Shown here in pieces: positions 26,082-34,576 of a DNA stretch of 48,917 nucleotides. Positions within the stretch are counted from its first letter, which is position 1. Every line of letters starts with the position of its first letter. The stretch is from NCBI GenBank assembly GCA_947573555.1, contig CANPFO010000005.1, forward strand, positions 1-48,917. The letters are read 5' to 3'. A model generated the notes under the pieces. That model saw nothing but the letters and a program-made list of their open reading frames with translations, did not search any database and was not told the origin of the DNA. The DNA is from an uncultured Clostridium sp. GTDB lineage: Bacteria; Bacillota; Clostridia; TANB77; CAG-508. The position numbers and the translations under genes were made by a program.

Positions 26082-28688
26082 ATGCTAAAACTAAGTAATA
26101 TAACTAAAATGTATAAAAGTGGAGATGAAAAAGTAGATGCATTAAAAGGTATAAGTATAGAATTTAGAGAATCTGAATTTGTATCTATATTAGGACAAAG
26201 TGGATGTGGAAAAACAACATTACTTAATATAATAGGAGGACTTGATAGATATACACAAGGAGATTTAATAATAAATGGAAAATCGACAAAAGATTTTAAA
26301 GATAGAGATTGGGATGCATACAGAAATTATTCAGTAGGATTTGTTTTCCAAAGTTATAACTTAATAGGACATCAAACTGTATTATCAAATGTAGAACTTG
26401 CATTAACAATTTCTGGAGTTTCTAAAAAAGAAAGAAGAAATAGAGCAATAAAAGCGCTAGAAGAAGTTGGATTAAAAGAACAAATAAACAAAAAACCAAA
26501 TGAATTATCTGGAGGTCAAATGCAAAGGGTTGCAATAGCAAGAGCTTTAGTAAATAATCCTGACATAATTCTAGCAGACGAACCAACAGGTGCTTTAGAT
26601 ACAAAAACAAGTGTGCAAGTAATGGAAATATTAAAGAAAATATCAAAAGATAAATTAATAATAATGGTTACTCATAATCCAGAACTTGCTGAGAAATATT
26701 CAAGTAGAATAATTAGAATATTAGATGGCCAAATTACGGATGACACAAATCCAATACAAGAAAATAAAAAAATAGATAGCAAAAATGACAATGGAAAGAA
26801 AAAAAGAACATCTATGAAATTTTTTACAGCATTAAGACTAAGCTTAAACAACTTGATGACTAAAAAAGGAAGAACAATTTTAACATCGTTTGCAGGAAGT
26901 ATAGGAATAATAGGTATAGCATTAATTTTAGCAATATCAACAGGTGTACAGAACTATATAAATAAAGTAGAAGAAGACACATTATCTTCATATCCAATAA
27001 CAATAGAAGAGTCAACGATAGATATGGCAAGTATGATGGAATCAATGCTAGGAACATCAGATAAAGATGAAAAACAAGAAGATGGAAAAGTATATTCAGC
27101 AGATATTATGAACCAAATGATTACAATGCTTTCTAATAAAAAAGAAAATAACAATTTATTAGAACTAAAAAAATATATTGAAAATGGAAACAATGGGATA
27201 GCAAATAATAGTAATAGTATAAGCTATGGATATGACCTAAAAATAAACTTATACAAGGAAAATATAGAAGATGGAATAGTTAGAGTAAATCCTAGTACAG
27301 TTATGAATGCATTTGGAATGGAAGAAATGATAGAAGCACAAAATAATTCTTCAATGGCATCTATGTTTGGGAGTTCAATGATGACAAATACAGATGTATT
27401 TATAGAAATGTTAGATAATCAACAATTACTAGAATCACAATTTGATTTAATAAAGGGAAATTGGCCCAAAGAATACAATGAGGTTGTTTTAATTTTAAAA
27501 GAAGATGGTAGAATAGATGATTATACATTATACTCATTAGGTCTAAAAAATCAACAAGAACTAAAAGATAAATGGAAAGCAGTAGAAAACGGAGAAAAAA
27601 TACAAGAAACAGAAAATGTAACATCATATACATATGATGATTTATTAAATCTATCATTTAAGTTATTATTAAATTCTGATTATTATGAAAAACAAAATGG
27701 ATTATGGATTAATAAACAAGACAATGAAACTTTTCTAAAAGAAAAAATACAAAAAGCAGAAAGCATAAAAATAGTTGGTATAATAAAGCAAAATGAACAA
27801 AGTGTAGCATCATCAGTAACAAGTGGAATAGGATATACCAAAAAATTAAAAGAATATGTTATAAATAAATCAAATGAAGCAGAAATTGTAAAAGAGCAAA
27901 AAGCAAATAAAGAAATAAATGTATTTTCAGGATTAAAATTTCCAACAGAAGAAGAAAGTAATAAAACAATGGCAGATTTGACAAATGAACAGAAATTAGC
28001 TATGAGTAAATTAAGTAGTGAAGAAATTGCCAAAATGATGGAAACATACACAGCAAATAAAAATGCTAGTTATGAAAAAAACCTAAAAACATTAGGTGCA
28101 ATTGATATAGAAACACCTACTTCAATTAATATATATCCAAAAGATTTTGAGTCAAAGGATAAAATAGCAGTAGCAATTGAAGAATATAATCAAAAACAAA
28201 GAGAACAAGGAAAAGAAGAAAATACAATCAATTATACAGACCTTGTGGGAACTATGATGAAATCTGTAAGCCAAATAATAAACACAATAAGTTATGTATT
28301 AATTTCATTTGTAGCAATATCATTAATAGTATCATCTATAATGATTGGAATTATAACATATATTTCAGTATTAGAAAGAACAAAAGAAATTGGTATACTA
28401 AGAGCAATAGGTGCATCTAAAAAAGATATATCAAGAGTATTTAATGCAGAAACATTAATAGTGGGACTAATATCAGGACTTATAGGAATAGGAATTACAA
28501 TATTATTAACAATTCCAATAAATAGTATAATATTTTTAGTAACAGGAGTTAGAGTAGTAACAGCAGTACCATTTAAGGCAGGAGTAATATTAGTTATTAT
28601 TAGTATGTTATTAACAATTATAGCAGGTCTAATTCCAGCTAAAATAGCAAGCAAAAAGGATCCAGTAGTTGCATTAAGAACTGAATAA
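26082..28688 (+). CDS. ABC transporter, fused ATP-binding and FtsX-type permease (MacB-like)
   Basis: 868-residue fusion. The N-terminal ABC ATPase has Walker A GQSGCGKTT at 37-45, Q-loop VFQSYNLIG, signature LSGGQMQRVAIARAL near 142, Walker B ILADEPTGALD near 164 and the H-loop VTHN. A basic linker follows at about 230-245. The permease has a first membrane helix at about 262-284, a large extracytoplasmic domain (about 290-715) and three C-terminal helices with the FtsX signature ERTKEIGILRAIGASKKDISRVF near 765. Topology matches MacB/BceB-type exporters of peptides, lipoproteins or antibiotics; no two-component system is adjacent, so substrate is unknown. AAAGGAG precedes ATG 26082. Confidence 0.92.
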   Translation: MLKLSNITKMYKSGDEKVDALKGISIEFRESEFVSILGQSGCGKTTLLNIIGGLDRYTQGDLIINGKSTKDFKDRDWDAYRNYSVGFVFQSYNLIGHQTVLSNVELALTISGVSKKERRNRAIKALEEVGLKEQINKKPNELSGGQMQRVAIARALVNNPDIILADEPTGALDTKTSVQVMEILKKISKDKLIIMVTHNPELAEKYSSRIIRILDGQITDDTNPIQENKKIDSKNDNGKKKRTSMKFFTALRLSLNNLMTKKGRTILTSFAGSIGIIGIALILAISTGVQNYINKVEEDTLSSYPITIEESTIDMASMMESMLGTSDKDEKQEDGKVYSADIMNQMITMLSNKKENNNLLELKKYIENGNNGIANNSNSISYGYDLKINLYKENIEDGIVRVNPSTVMNAFGMEEMIEAQNNSSMASMFGSSMMTNTDVFIEMLDNQQLLESQFDLIKGNWPKEYNEVVLILKEDGRIDDYTLYSLGLKNQQELKDKWKAVENGEKIQETENVTSYTYDDLLNLSFKLLLNSDYYEKQNGLWINKQDNETFLKEKIQKAESIKIVGIIKQNEQSVASSVTSGIGYTKKLKEYVINKSNEAEIVKEQKANKEINVFSGLKFPTEEESNKTMADLTNEQKLAMSKLSSEEIAKMMETYTANKNASYEKNLKTLGAIDIETPTSINIYPKDFESKDKIAVAIEEYNQKQREQGKEENTINYTDLVGTMMKSVSQIINTISYVLISFVAISLIVSSIMIGIITYISVLERTKEIGILRAIGASKKDISRVFNAETLIVGLISGLIGIGITILLTIPINSIIFLVTGVRVVTAVPFKAGVILVIISMLLTIIAGLIPAKIASKKDPVVALRTE

Positions 28689-28703
28689 ATAAGGGGAAAT
28701 ATA

Positions 28704-29372
28704 ATGGAAAAATTCAAATATTTAATAATAGTAGTAATGATAACAATAGCTATAATAGCAATTATAGTTTTAGGAATAAATCAATATATAAAAATATCGA
28801 CTAATAAACAAATAATTGACAATGAAGATTATTCAAAACTACAAAATATAGATTGTATACTTGTATTAGGTGCTGGAATATGGGGAGATAAACCTAGCCC
28901 AATGCTAGAAGATAGACTATTAGAAGCAATTTCATTATATAAAGATAACATATGTTCAAAACTTATAATGAGTGGAGACCACTCAAAATCTAATTATGAT
29001 GAAGTAAATGTTATGAAAGACTATGCAATCAAAAAAGGAATTGAATCAGAGAATATTTTTATGGATCACGCAGGTTTTTCAACATATGAAAGCATATATA
29101 GAGCAAAAGAAATTTTTGGAGCAAAGAAAATTATTATAGTAACACAGAAATATCATTTATATAGAGCTTTACATATTGCAAACAAATTAGGAATTGAAGC
29201 TTATGGAGTGGGCTCAGATCCAAGGCAATATACTGGTGCAACATATAGAGAATTAAGAGAAATTTTAGCAAGAAATAAAGATTTTATAAAATGTATATTT
29301 AAACCAGAACCAACATATTTAGGAGATACTATTCCAGTAAGTGGTAATGGAGATATAACAAATGATAAATAA
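28704..29372 (+). CDS. SanA/YdcF-like DUF218 membrane protein
   Basis: 222 residues with one N-terminal membrane helix (about 6-26) and an extracytoplasmic DUF218 domain: CILVLGAGIWGDKPSPMLEDRLLEA near residue 50, KLIMSGDHS near 90, EVNVMKDYAIKKGIESENIFMDHAGFSTYES near 108 and IIVTQKYHLYRALHIA near 148. The order of the GA, SG, D..T.E and QKYHL-R motifs is characteristic. SanA affects envelope barrier function and vancomycin sensitivity in enterobacteria; the exact reaction is unsettled. It starts 15 bases after the ABC transporter with AAGGGG as RBS, so both may be one envelope-related unit. Confidence 0.85.
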   Translation: MEKFKYLIIVVMITIAIIAIIVLGINQYIKISTNKQIIDNEDYSKLQNIDCILVLGAGIWGDKPSPMLEDRLLEAISLYKDNICSKLIMSGDHSKSNYDEVNVMKDYAIKKGIESENIFMDHAGFSTYESIYRAKEIFGAKKIIIVTQKYHLYRALHIANKLGIEAYGVGSDPRQYTGATYRELREILARNKDFIKCIFKPEPTYLGDTIPVSGNGDITNDK

Positions 29373-29450
29373 TTCACCTATAAGTATAAGAGTAGTGCCT
29401 TCAAGAACAATAGGATATAGATTTAATAGGAAAATATTGATTTCTACTAT

Positions 29451-29492
29451 ACAAAAAAAGAAGACATTGAAATATCAATGTCTCCTTTTTGT
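29451..29492. terminator. Bidirectional terminator between converging genes
   Basis: GACATTGA and TCAATGTC with loop AATA, flanked by an A-run on the left and T-run on the right, so it can end transcripts from both the DUF218 gene and the minus-strand gene. Confidence 0.85.
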
Positions 29493-29533
29493 ATAAAACT
29501 GTGGATATAGATAAATTTGACTTTGAATAATGG

Positions 29534-30076
29534 TTAACCAATTAGCATTCCGCGACAATTTTTAATTGGTCCAACACATTCAAAATGCTTAGCGATTACT
29601 GTTATATTCCCATAAGGAGAAAACTTTGAAAAACTTCCAAGGAAAATTTCTCTAGCTTTCAAGTCACCAGAATCATTATAACCTAAGATATAAATATCTT
29701 CTGTAGTAGTAACATCATCAGAAGTGTTGGAACATGAAACAAGATAGTTTCGACAATTAACATTATGAGCAAAACAAGAGCCCCCCACTTTAATATCACC
29801 AGTAGAAACTACTTTAGCAAACTTAGCATCAGATTCAACAATAATATCACCTTTATAAATCCTAAGGTCAACCAAAGAGATTAATGAATGTGCAATAATG
29901 TTTCCATTGATTACACTAATAGAATTAATTCTTTCAGAAATTCCTTTCAAGAATAATTTTCCAGATACTATAATACTTCCATTTACAACTTTAAGTTTAC
30001 TTGTAATAGTTAAGTTACCATCTAAAACATAATTTTCGTTTTTCAATATCAAATTTTCTAAAATCCGTTCTTGCAT
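29534..30076 (-). CDS. Beta-helix (polymer-forming/bactofilin-like) cytosolic protein
   Basis: 180 residues made of short repeated turns (LKVVNGSIIVSGKLFLKG, ISVINGNIIAHSLISL, LRIYKGDIIVESDAKFAKVVSTGDIKVGGSCF), each V/I-x-x-G-x-I-x-V, the look of a right-handed beta-helix as in bactofilins and polymer-forming proteins. Five cysteines. No signal peptide. The start is ATG at 30076 with AGGAGG eight bases upstream; a TTG two codons earlier is less likely. It is the only minus-strand gene. Codon choice differs from neighbours (ATT rather than ATA for Ile, CTT, and an in-frame CGG at codon 4), suggesting acquisition by transfer. Function unknown. Confidence 0.7.
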   Translation of the reverse strand: MQERILENLILKNENYVLDGNLTITSKLKVVNGSIIVSGKLFLKGISERINSISVINGNIIAHSLISLVDLRIYKGDIIVESDAKFAKVVSTGDIKVGGSCFAHNVNCRNYLVSCSNTSDDVTTTEDIYILGYNDSGDLKAREIFLGSFSKFSPYGNITVIAKHFECVGPIKNCRGMLIG

Positions 30077-30120
30077 TTGCAATACCTCCTATAATACAAA
30101 CAAATTTATTTTCCAGAATA

Positions 30121-30149
30121 ATTATACCATAATATTGTAAAAATACCAA
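30121..30149 (-). promoter_or_regulatory. Putative promoter of the minus-strand beta-helix gene
   Basis: On the minus strand: TTGGTA (30149-30144), 17 bases, TATAAT (30126-30121), about 45 bases before the ATG. It is back-to-back with the cadC promoter at 30183. Confidence 0.5.
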
Positions 30150-30182
30150 TAACACAAATTAGAAAAAAGTTAATATAATATA

Positions 30183-30232
30183 TTGACAGTTGAATATCTA
30201 TTCAATTATAATATAGTTGAATAGATACTCAA
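30183..30232 (+). promoter_or_regulatory. Metal-responsive promoter with two ArsR/SmtB-type operators
   Basis: TTGACA 30183-30188 and TATAAT 30207-30212 (18-base spacer). Operator 1, TTGAATATCTATTCAA (30190-30205), is a perfect palindrome filling the spacer; operator 2, TTGAATAGATACTCAA (30217-30232), lies just downstream of -10 and has one mismatch. The TGAA-n6-TTCA half-site layout is that of ArsR/SmtB repressors such as CzrA and NmtR. Confidence 0.85.
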
Positions 30233-30253
30233 CTAATAAAGGAAGAGGTGATA

Positions 30254-30622
30254 ATGAAAATGTCCAAAAACGAATTTATATGTGATTGTAATGTAATACA
30301 TAAAGATATAGTAGAGCATACAATAAAGCAAATGGCAGAAGAAGATGTTCTTAATAAATTAGCAGAATTTTTTAAAATATTAGGGGACACAACGAGAACA
30401 AAAATATTATTTGCATTAGATAAAAATGAAATGTGTGTATGTGATATTGCAAATGTTTTAGGAATGAGTAAATCATCAATCTCACATCAATTAGGAACAT
30501 TAAGAAGAAGTGGGATAGTCAAATGTAAAAAAATAGGAAAAGAAGTTTTCTATATGTTAGATGATGAGCACGTAAAAGAAGTATTTGAAGTTGGCATAGA
30601 GCATATAGAACATAAAAGATAG
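30254..30622 (+). CDS. ArsR/SmtB-family metal-sensing repressor (CadC/CmtR-like)
   Basis: 122-residue winged-helix repressor that likely releases the twin operators upstream when Cd/Zn/Pb binds. The N-terminal FICDCNVIHKDIVEH carries C-x-C plus His, like the CadC N-terminal metal site; ELCVCDIA-type MCVCDIANVLGMSKSSISHQLGTLRRSGIVKCKKIGKEVFYML is the helix-turn-helix and wing, with the CVC (ELCVCD) alpha-3 site present. A C-terminal EHVKEVFEVGIEHIEHKR has further His/Glu for an alpha-5 site. I chose ATG 30254 (AGAGGTG RBS); ATG 30260 is possible. First gene of the efflux operon. Confidence 0.92.
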   Translation: MKMSKNEFICDCNVIHKDIVEHTIKQMAEEDVLNKLAEFFKILGDTTRTKILFALDKNEMCVCDIANVLGMSKSSISHQLGTLRRSGIVKCKKIGKEVFYMLDDEHVKEVFEVGIEHIEHKR

Positions 30623-30636
30623 AAAGGGAGAGAAAT

Positions 30637-30858
30637 ATGAAAGTAAAATTTAGAATAAAAGGATTAGACTGTGCAAATTGTGCAGCAGAATTAGAAAGAG
30701 CAATTCAAAAAGTAGAAGGGATAAGTGAAGCTTCAATAAGTTTTATAACAGAAAAGTTAATTATAGAATGTAAAGAACAAGAAAAAGAAGAGATAATAGA
30801 TAAAATTAGAAAAGTTATAAAAAAAGTAGAATCAGATGTAAAAATAGAAGAACTATAG
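30637..30858 (+). CDS. Stand-alone heavy-metal-associated (HMA) domain protein
   Basis: 73-residue ferredoxin-like metal chaperone with the GLDCANCAAELERAI motif (C-x-x-C at about 14-17), matching the N-terminal domain usually fused to CadA/ZntA. It starts 14 bases after the repressor and ends 9 bases before the ATPase, RBS AAAGGGAG. It probably loads or regulates the ATPase that follows; together the two genes equal one canonical CadA. Metal specificity is likely Zn/Cd/Pb from the operon context. Confidence 0.9.
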   Translation: MKVKFRIKGLDCANCAAELERAIQKVEGISEASISFITEKLIIECKEQEKEEIIDKIRKVIKKVESDVKIEEL

Positions 30859-30867
30859 GAGGAGCTA

Positions 30868-32727
30868 ATGATGAAGAAAAAAATATATAAAATAGTAATT
30901 TCACTTATTTTATTTATAATAGCTATTGTAGGAAAATTTAACAATGATTTAGTAAATAATTTAATATTTATAGTAAGCTATTTAATAGTTGGAATAGAAA
31001 TACTAAAAAAATCAATAAGAAATATAATTAGAGGAAAAGTATTTGATGAAAATTTTCTTATGACAATTGCAACATTAGGTGCGTTTGCAATTAAAGAATA
31101 TCCAGAAGCAGTGGCAGTAATGCTATTTTATCAAATAGGAGAATTATTTCAAAGCTATGCTGTTGGGAAATCAAGAAAATCAATATCTAGCTTGATGGAT
31201 ATTAGGCCAGATTTTGCAAATGTATTAAAAGATGATGAATTAGAGAAAGTTGACCTAGATGAAGTCAAAGTGGGAGACATAGTAATAGTTAAACCTGGAG
31301 AGAAAGTACCAGTAGATGGGATCGTAGTTGAAGGAAACTCAATGATTGATACAATGGCATTAACAGGAGAGGCTGTTCCTAGAAAGATAGAAGAAAAAGA
31401 TGAAATTTTAAGTGGTTGTATTAATAAAAATTCAATATTAAAAATAAAAGTAACTAAAGAATCTGATGAATCAACAGTTAGCAAAATACTTGATTTAGTA
31501 GAAAATGCAAGTAATAAAAAGTCAAAATCAGAAAACTTTATTACAAAATTCGCACAATATTATACACCTATTGTAGTTATAATAGCTGTAATATTAGCCA
31601 TATTGCCACCAGTAATATTAAAGGATTTCGGTGTATTTTCTGAATGGCTATATAGAGCATTATCATTTTTAGTGGTTTCTTGCCCATGTGCATTAGTAAT
31701 ATCAATACCTCTAAGTTTTTTTGGAGGGATTGGTGCAGCATCAAAAATAGGGGTCTTAATAAAAGGAAGTAATTACTTGGAGGCAATAGCTAGTACTGAA
31801 ACAGTAGTATTTGACAAAACTGGAACATTAACAGAAGGTGTTTTCGAAGTACAAAAAGTAAATAATACAAATGAAATATCAGAACAAGAATTAATTAAAA
31901 TTGCAGCAGAAGCAGAAAATTACTCAAATCATCCAATAGCACAATCTATAAAAAAAGCTTACGATAAAAAGATTGATGAAAAGAAAATTTCAAAAACAGA
32001 AGAAATATCAGGATTAGGAATACTAGCAAAAATAGAAGATAAACAGGTTCTAATCGGGAACGAAAAATTAATGAAAAAATATAATATCGAATATATAAAA
32101 TGTGAAGAAATTGGAACAGTATTATATATAGCAATCAACAATAAATTTGTAGGATCAATATTAATCGCAGATAAAATAAAAAAAGATTCTTATAAAGCAA
32201 TAAAATTATTAAAAGAAAATAATATAAAAAAAGTTATAATGCTAACTGGAGATAGAAACAATGTAGCAGAAGATGTTGCAAAAAAATTAGAGATAGATGA
32301 AGTTTATTCAGAGTTACTACCAGATGGGAAAGTTAAAAAATTAGATGATATCATTAACACAAAAAGTAAAAAAGGAAAAATTGTATTTGTAGGAGATGGA
32401 ATAAATGATAGTCCAGTTTTAGCATTATCGGATATTGGAATAGCTATGGGAGGATTGGGATCTGATGCAGCTATAGAAGCGTCTGATATTGTAATAATGA
32501 CAGATGAACCATCTAAAATAGGATATACTATGGAACTTTCTAAAAAAACAATGAGAATAGTTAAGCAAAATATAATATTTGCAATCTTTATAAAAGTATT
32601 TGTTTTAATATTAAGTGCATTTGGAATATCTACAATGTGGGAAGCTGTATTTGCAGATGTTGGAGTATCTATAATTGCAATTGTAAATGCTTTAAGAGTT
32701 TTAAAAATAAGTTATCAGTCGTCTTAA
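30868..32727 (+). CDS. cadA: P1B-type Cd/Zn/Pb-exporting ATPase lacking its HMA domain
   Basis: 619-residue heavy-metal P-type ATPase of the inner membrane. Transport motif SCPCALVISIPLSFFGGIGAASK near residue 270, typical of Zn/Cd/Pb pumps; phosphorylation site DKTGTLTEG near 316; the HP motif of the nucleotide domain in SNHPIAQS; hinge GDGINDSPVLALSDIGIAMGGLGSDAAIEASDIV near 511. Eight membrane helices are expected; two early ones are at about 5-45. No N-terminal CxxC because it is encoded separately upstream. Start ATG 30868 or 30871, RBS TAGGAGGAG. No terminator is seen before mscL. Confidence 0.95.
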   Translation: MMKKKIYKIVISLILFIIAIVGKFNNDLVNNLIFIVSYLIVGIEILKKSIRNIIRGKVFDENFLMTIATLGAFAIKEYPEAVAVMLFYQIGELFQSYAVGKSRKSISSLMDIRPDFANVLKDDELEKVDLDEVKVGDIVIVKPGEKVPVDGIVVEGNSMIDTMALTGEAVPRKIEEKDEILSGCINKNSILKIKVTKESDESTVSKILDLVENASNKKSKSENFITKFAQYYTPIVVIIAVILAILPPVILKDFGVFSEWLYRALSFLVVSCPCALVISIPLSFFGGIGAASKIGVLIKGSNYLEAIASTETVVFDKTGTLTEGVFEVQKVNNTNEISEQELIKIAAEAENYSNHPIAQSIKKAYDKKIDEKKISKTEEISGLGILAKIEDKQVLIGNEKLMKKYNIEYIKCEEIGTVLYIAINNKFVGSILIADKIKKDSYKAIKLLKENNIKKVIMLTGDRNNVAEDVAKKLEIDEVYSELLPDGKVKKLDDIINTKSKKGKIVFVGDGINDSPVLALSDIGIAMGGLGSDAAIEASDIVIMTDEPSKIGYTMELSKKTMRIVKQNIIFAIFIKVFVLILSAFGISTMWEAVFADVGVSIIAIVNALRVLKISYQSS

Positions 32728-32882
32728 ATAATAAAAAATGTTAAAATGATGAGATTTAGATATTATAGAAAATTTAAGGATGACTAATAACAAATATGAT
32801 AAATATTTTATAAAAAATATTGCATATGAAACTAATTTATGATATAAATATATACATAAGAAGCAATAGGAGAATACTGGAT

Positions 32883-33344
32883 ATGAAAAAGAAAATGGTA
32901 GAAAAAGATGAAATAAAAGAGGAAATAGTAGAAAATAGCAAAAAGGTACTAAATGATTTTAAAAAGTTCATATCAAGAGGCAATGTAATGGACTTAGCTG
33001 TAGGTGTAATTATAGGCTCGGCATTTCAAAAAATAGTATCATCAATTGTAAATGATATTTTAATGCCAATTATTGGAGCTATAAGCGGTGGAGTAGATTT
33101 TTCTGGATTAAGTATACAAATAGGAAAATCAACTATAAAATATGGGGCATTTATTCAAAATATAATTGACTTTTTAATTGTAGCTGTATGTATATTTACA
33201 ATCATTAAGATTTTAGAAAAATTCAATAGAAAAAGTGAAAAAACAGAACAAGTAAAAGAAGTAAAAAAAGATGATCAAATACTTTTGCTAGAAGAAATTA
33301 GAGATATACTAAAAGAAAAACAAGAGAAGATAGAAATTGAATAA
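32883..33344 (+). CDS. mscL: Large-conductance mechanosensitive channel MscL
   Basis: Emergency osmotic-release channel, homopentamer with two membrane helices. KKFISRGNVMDLAVGVIIGSAFQKIVSSIVNDILMPIIGAISGG near residue 27 is the pore-lining TM1, and GAFIQNIIDFLIVAVCIFTIIKILEKF is TM2. The C-terminal helix (DDQILLLEEIRDILKEKQ) forms the bundle. ATG 32883 with AGGAG 10 bases upstream gives 153 residues; the longer frame upstream (from 32820) lacks a family match and an RBS. Gap 32728-32882 holds no clear terminator or gene. Confidence 0.95.
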   Translation: MKKKMVEKDEIKEEIVENSKKVLNDFKKFISRGNVMDLAVGVIIGSAFQKIVSSIVNDILMPIIGAISGGVDFSGLSIQIGKSTIKYGAFIQNIIDFLIVAVCIFTIIKILEKFNRKSEKTEQVKEVKKDDQILLLEEIRDILKEKQEKIEIE

Positions 33345-33367
33345 TAAATAAAATGGGGGATATTAAA

Positions 33368-34384
33368 ATGAATAAATTTACAAATAAAAATATAAAAAAA
33401 GAAAACAAATCAATGATAAAGAGAATGATTATATTTATATTAATTCTTATAGTTTCATTTGGAGTTGGAGCTTGGGAACAAAAGAAGATAAAAGACATAA
33501 ATGATAATATTACAGATTTAAATTCTATTATAATAAGTGACCAAGATAAAACTGATAAAAAAACATATGTTGATATAAATATGATACCATACAAATTTGC
33601 AGTAAGTAATGAAACAACAAAAAGCTTTTACATTGTAGCAGATGAAAATTATCTATATATAGCATATATGGCACCATCAGATTTTCAAAAGCTAAATAAT
33701 AAAGAAATTGAAACAGCACCTGTTAGAATTGAAGGAATAACAAAAACAACATCGGAAGAGATAAAAAAATTAGCTGTTGATGCATACAATAAAGGATTAG
33801 AAAAAGAAAAACAAATAACATTAGGAGAATTTAACAGTTATTTTGGAAGTGTATACTTAGATATGACAACAAATATAACAACAGAAACAGCCCTAATGAC
33901 TTGTGCATATGTAGTATTAGCCCTAGTAGGTACATTAGGAACATTAACTATGATTATTAAGATTATAAGCCTAAAATCAAGAATATCAAAAATTGGAACA
34001 GAACTAATAGAAGAACTAGACAATGAAATGAATGATGAAAATGCATTCTATTATGAAAAATTACACTTATATTTAACAAACAAATATATAATAAATTTCA
34101 GCGGAAAATTTATAGCCACAAAATATAGTGATGTTATTTGGATGTACCCATATGAACAAAGAACAAATGGTATAAAAACATGTCAAGCCATAAAAATAAT
34201 GACAGAAAATGGAAAAGTACATACAATAGCAACAATAGATGCTGTAACAAAAGCTAAAAAAGAGATGTATAACGAAATATGGAATACAATAGCAAGCAAA
34301 AATGACAAAATGCTTTTAGGATATACTAAAGAGAATAGAGATGAGATTAAAGCAAGAAAGAAAAACAAAAAAGACTTAGTATAA
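33368..34384 (+). CDS. Two-TM membrane protein of unknown function
   Basis: 338 residues. N-terminal helix at about 17-36, an outward-facing domain to about 170, a second helix at about 180-207, then a cytoplasmic C-terminal domain (about 215-320) whose DVIWMYPYEQRTNGIKTCQAIKIMTENGKVHTIATIDAV resembles a PH-like or regulatory beta domain. I recognise no family with confidence. Start ATG 33368 after GGGGGAT; ATG 33353 overlaps that RBS. It follows mscL by 23 bases and ends in a very strong terminator, so it may be the last gene of an envelope-stress unit. Confidence 0.75.
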   Translation: MNKFTNKNIKKENKSMIKRMIIFILILIVSFGVGAWEQKKIKDINDNITDLNSIIISDQDKTDKKTYVDINMIPYKFAVSNETTKSFYIVADENYLYIAYMAPSDFQKLNNKEIETAPVRIEGITKTTSEEIKKLAVDAYNKGLEKEKQITLGEFNSYFGSVYLDMTTNITTETALMTCAYVVLALVGTLGTLTMIIKIISLKSRISKIGTELIEELDNEMNDENAFYYEKLHLYLTNKYIINFSGKFIATKYSDVIWMYPYEQRTNGIKTCQAIKIMTENGKVHTIATIDAVTKAKKEMYNEIWNTIASKNDKMLLGYTKENRDEIKARKKNKKDLV

Positions 34385-34390
34385 ATAAAA

Positions 34391-34444
34391 AAATAAACAC
34401 CTATATTGAATAAAATAAGATTCAATATAGGTGTTTATTTTTTT
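34391..34444 (+). terminator. Long terminator hairpin ending the metal/mscL unit
   Basis: AAATAAACACCTATATTGAA pairs with TTCAATATAGGTGTTTATTT (20 bp) around AAAATAAG-type loop, ending in T8. Confidence 0.92.
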
Positions 34445-34517
34445 ATATAATAGAAACGCCATTTACACACTTAGGAAATAGAATCTCAAAAAAAACCAAA
34501 CTTAAATGTTGTTAACC

Positions 34518-34563
34518 TTGACAAACAAATATATATGTACTATAATGTTAACCATAGTTAACA
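34518..34563 (+). promoter_or_regulatory. suf-operon promoter with GTTAAC operator
   Basis: TTGACA 34518-34523, 17-base spacer, consensus TATAAT 34541-34546. TGTTAACCATAGTTAACA (34546-34563) is a perfect 7-4-7 palindrome overlapping the -10 end and the transcription start; a further GTTAACC (34511-34517) abuts the -35. These are probable sites for the regulator encoded next. Confidence 0.88.
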
Positions 34564-34576
34564 AAAGGAGAGTAGT

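Noticed and set aside
32820..32882. Upstream extension of mscL (21 extra codons)
   Set aside because: Outside the family match and without an RBS; ATG 32883 has AGGAG at suitable distance.
34391..34444. Riboswitch upstream of the DtxR-like gene
   Set aside because: A plain 20-bp stem plus T-run, a terminator for the upstream gene.
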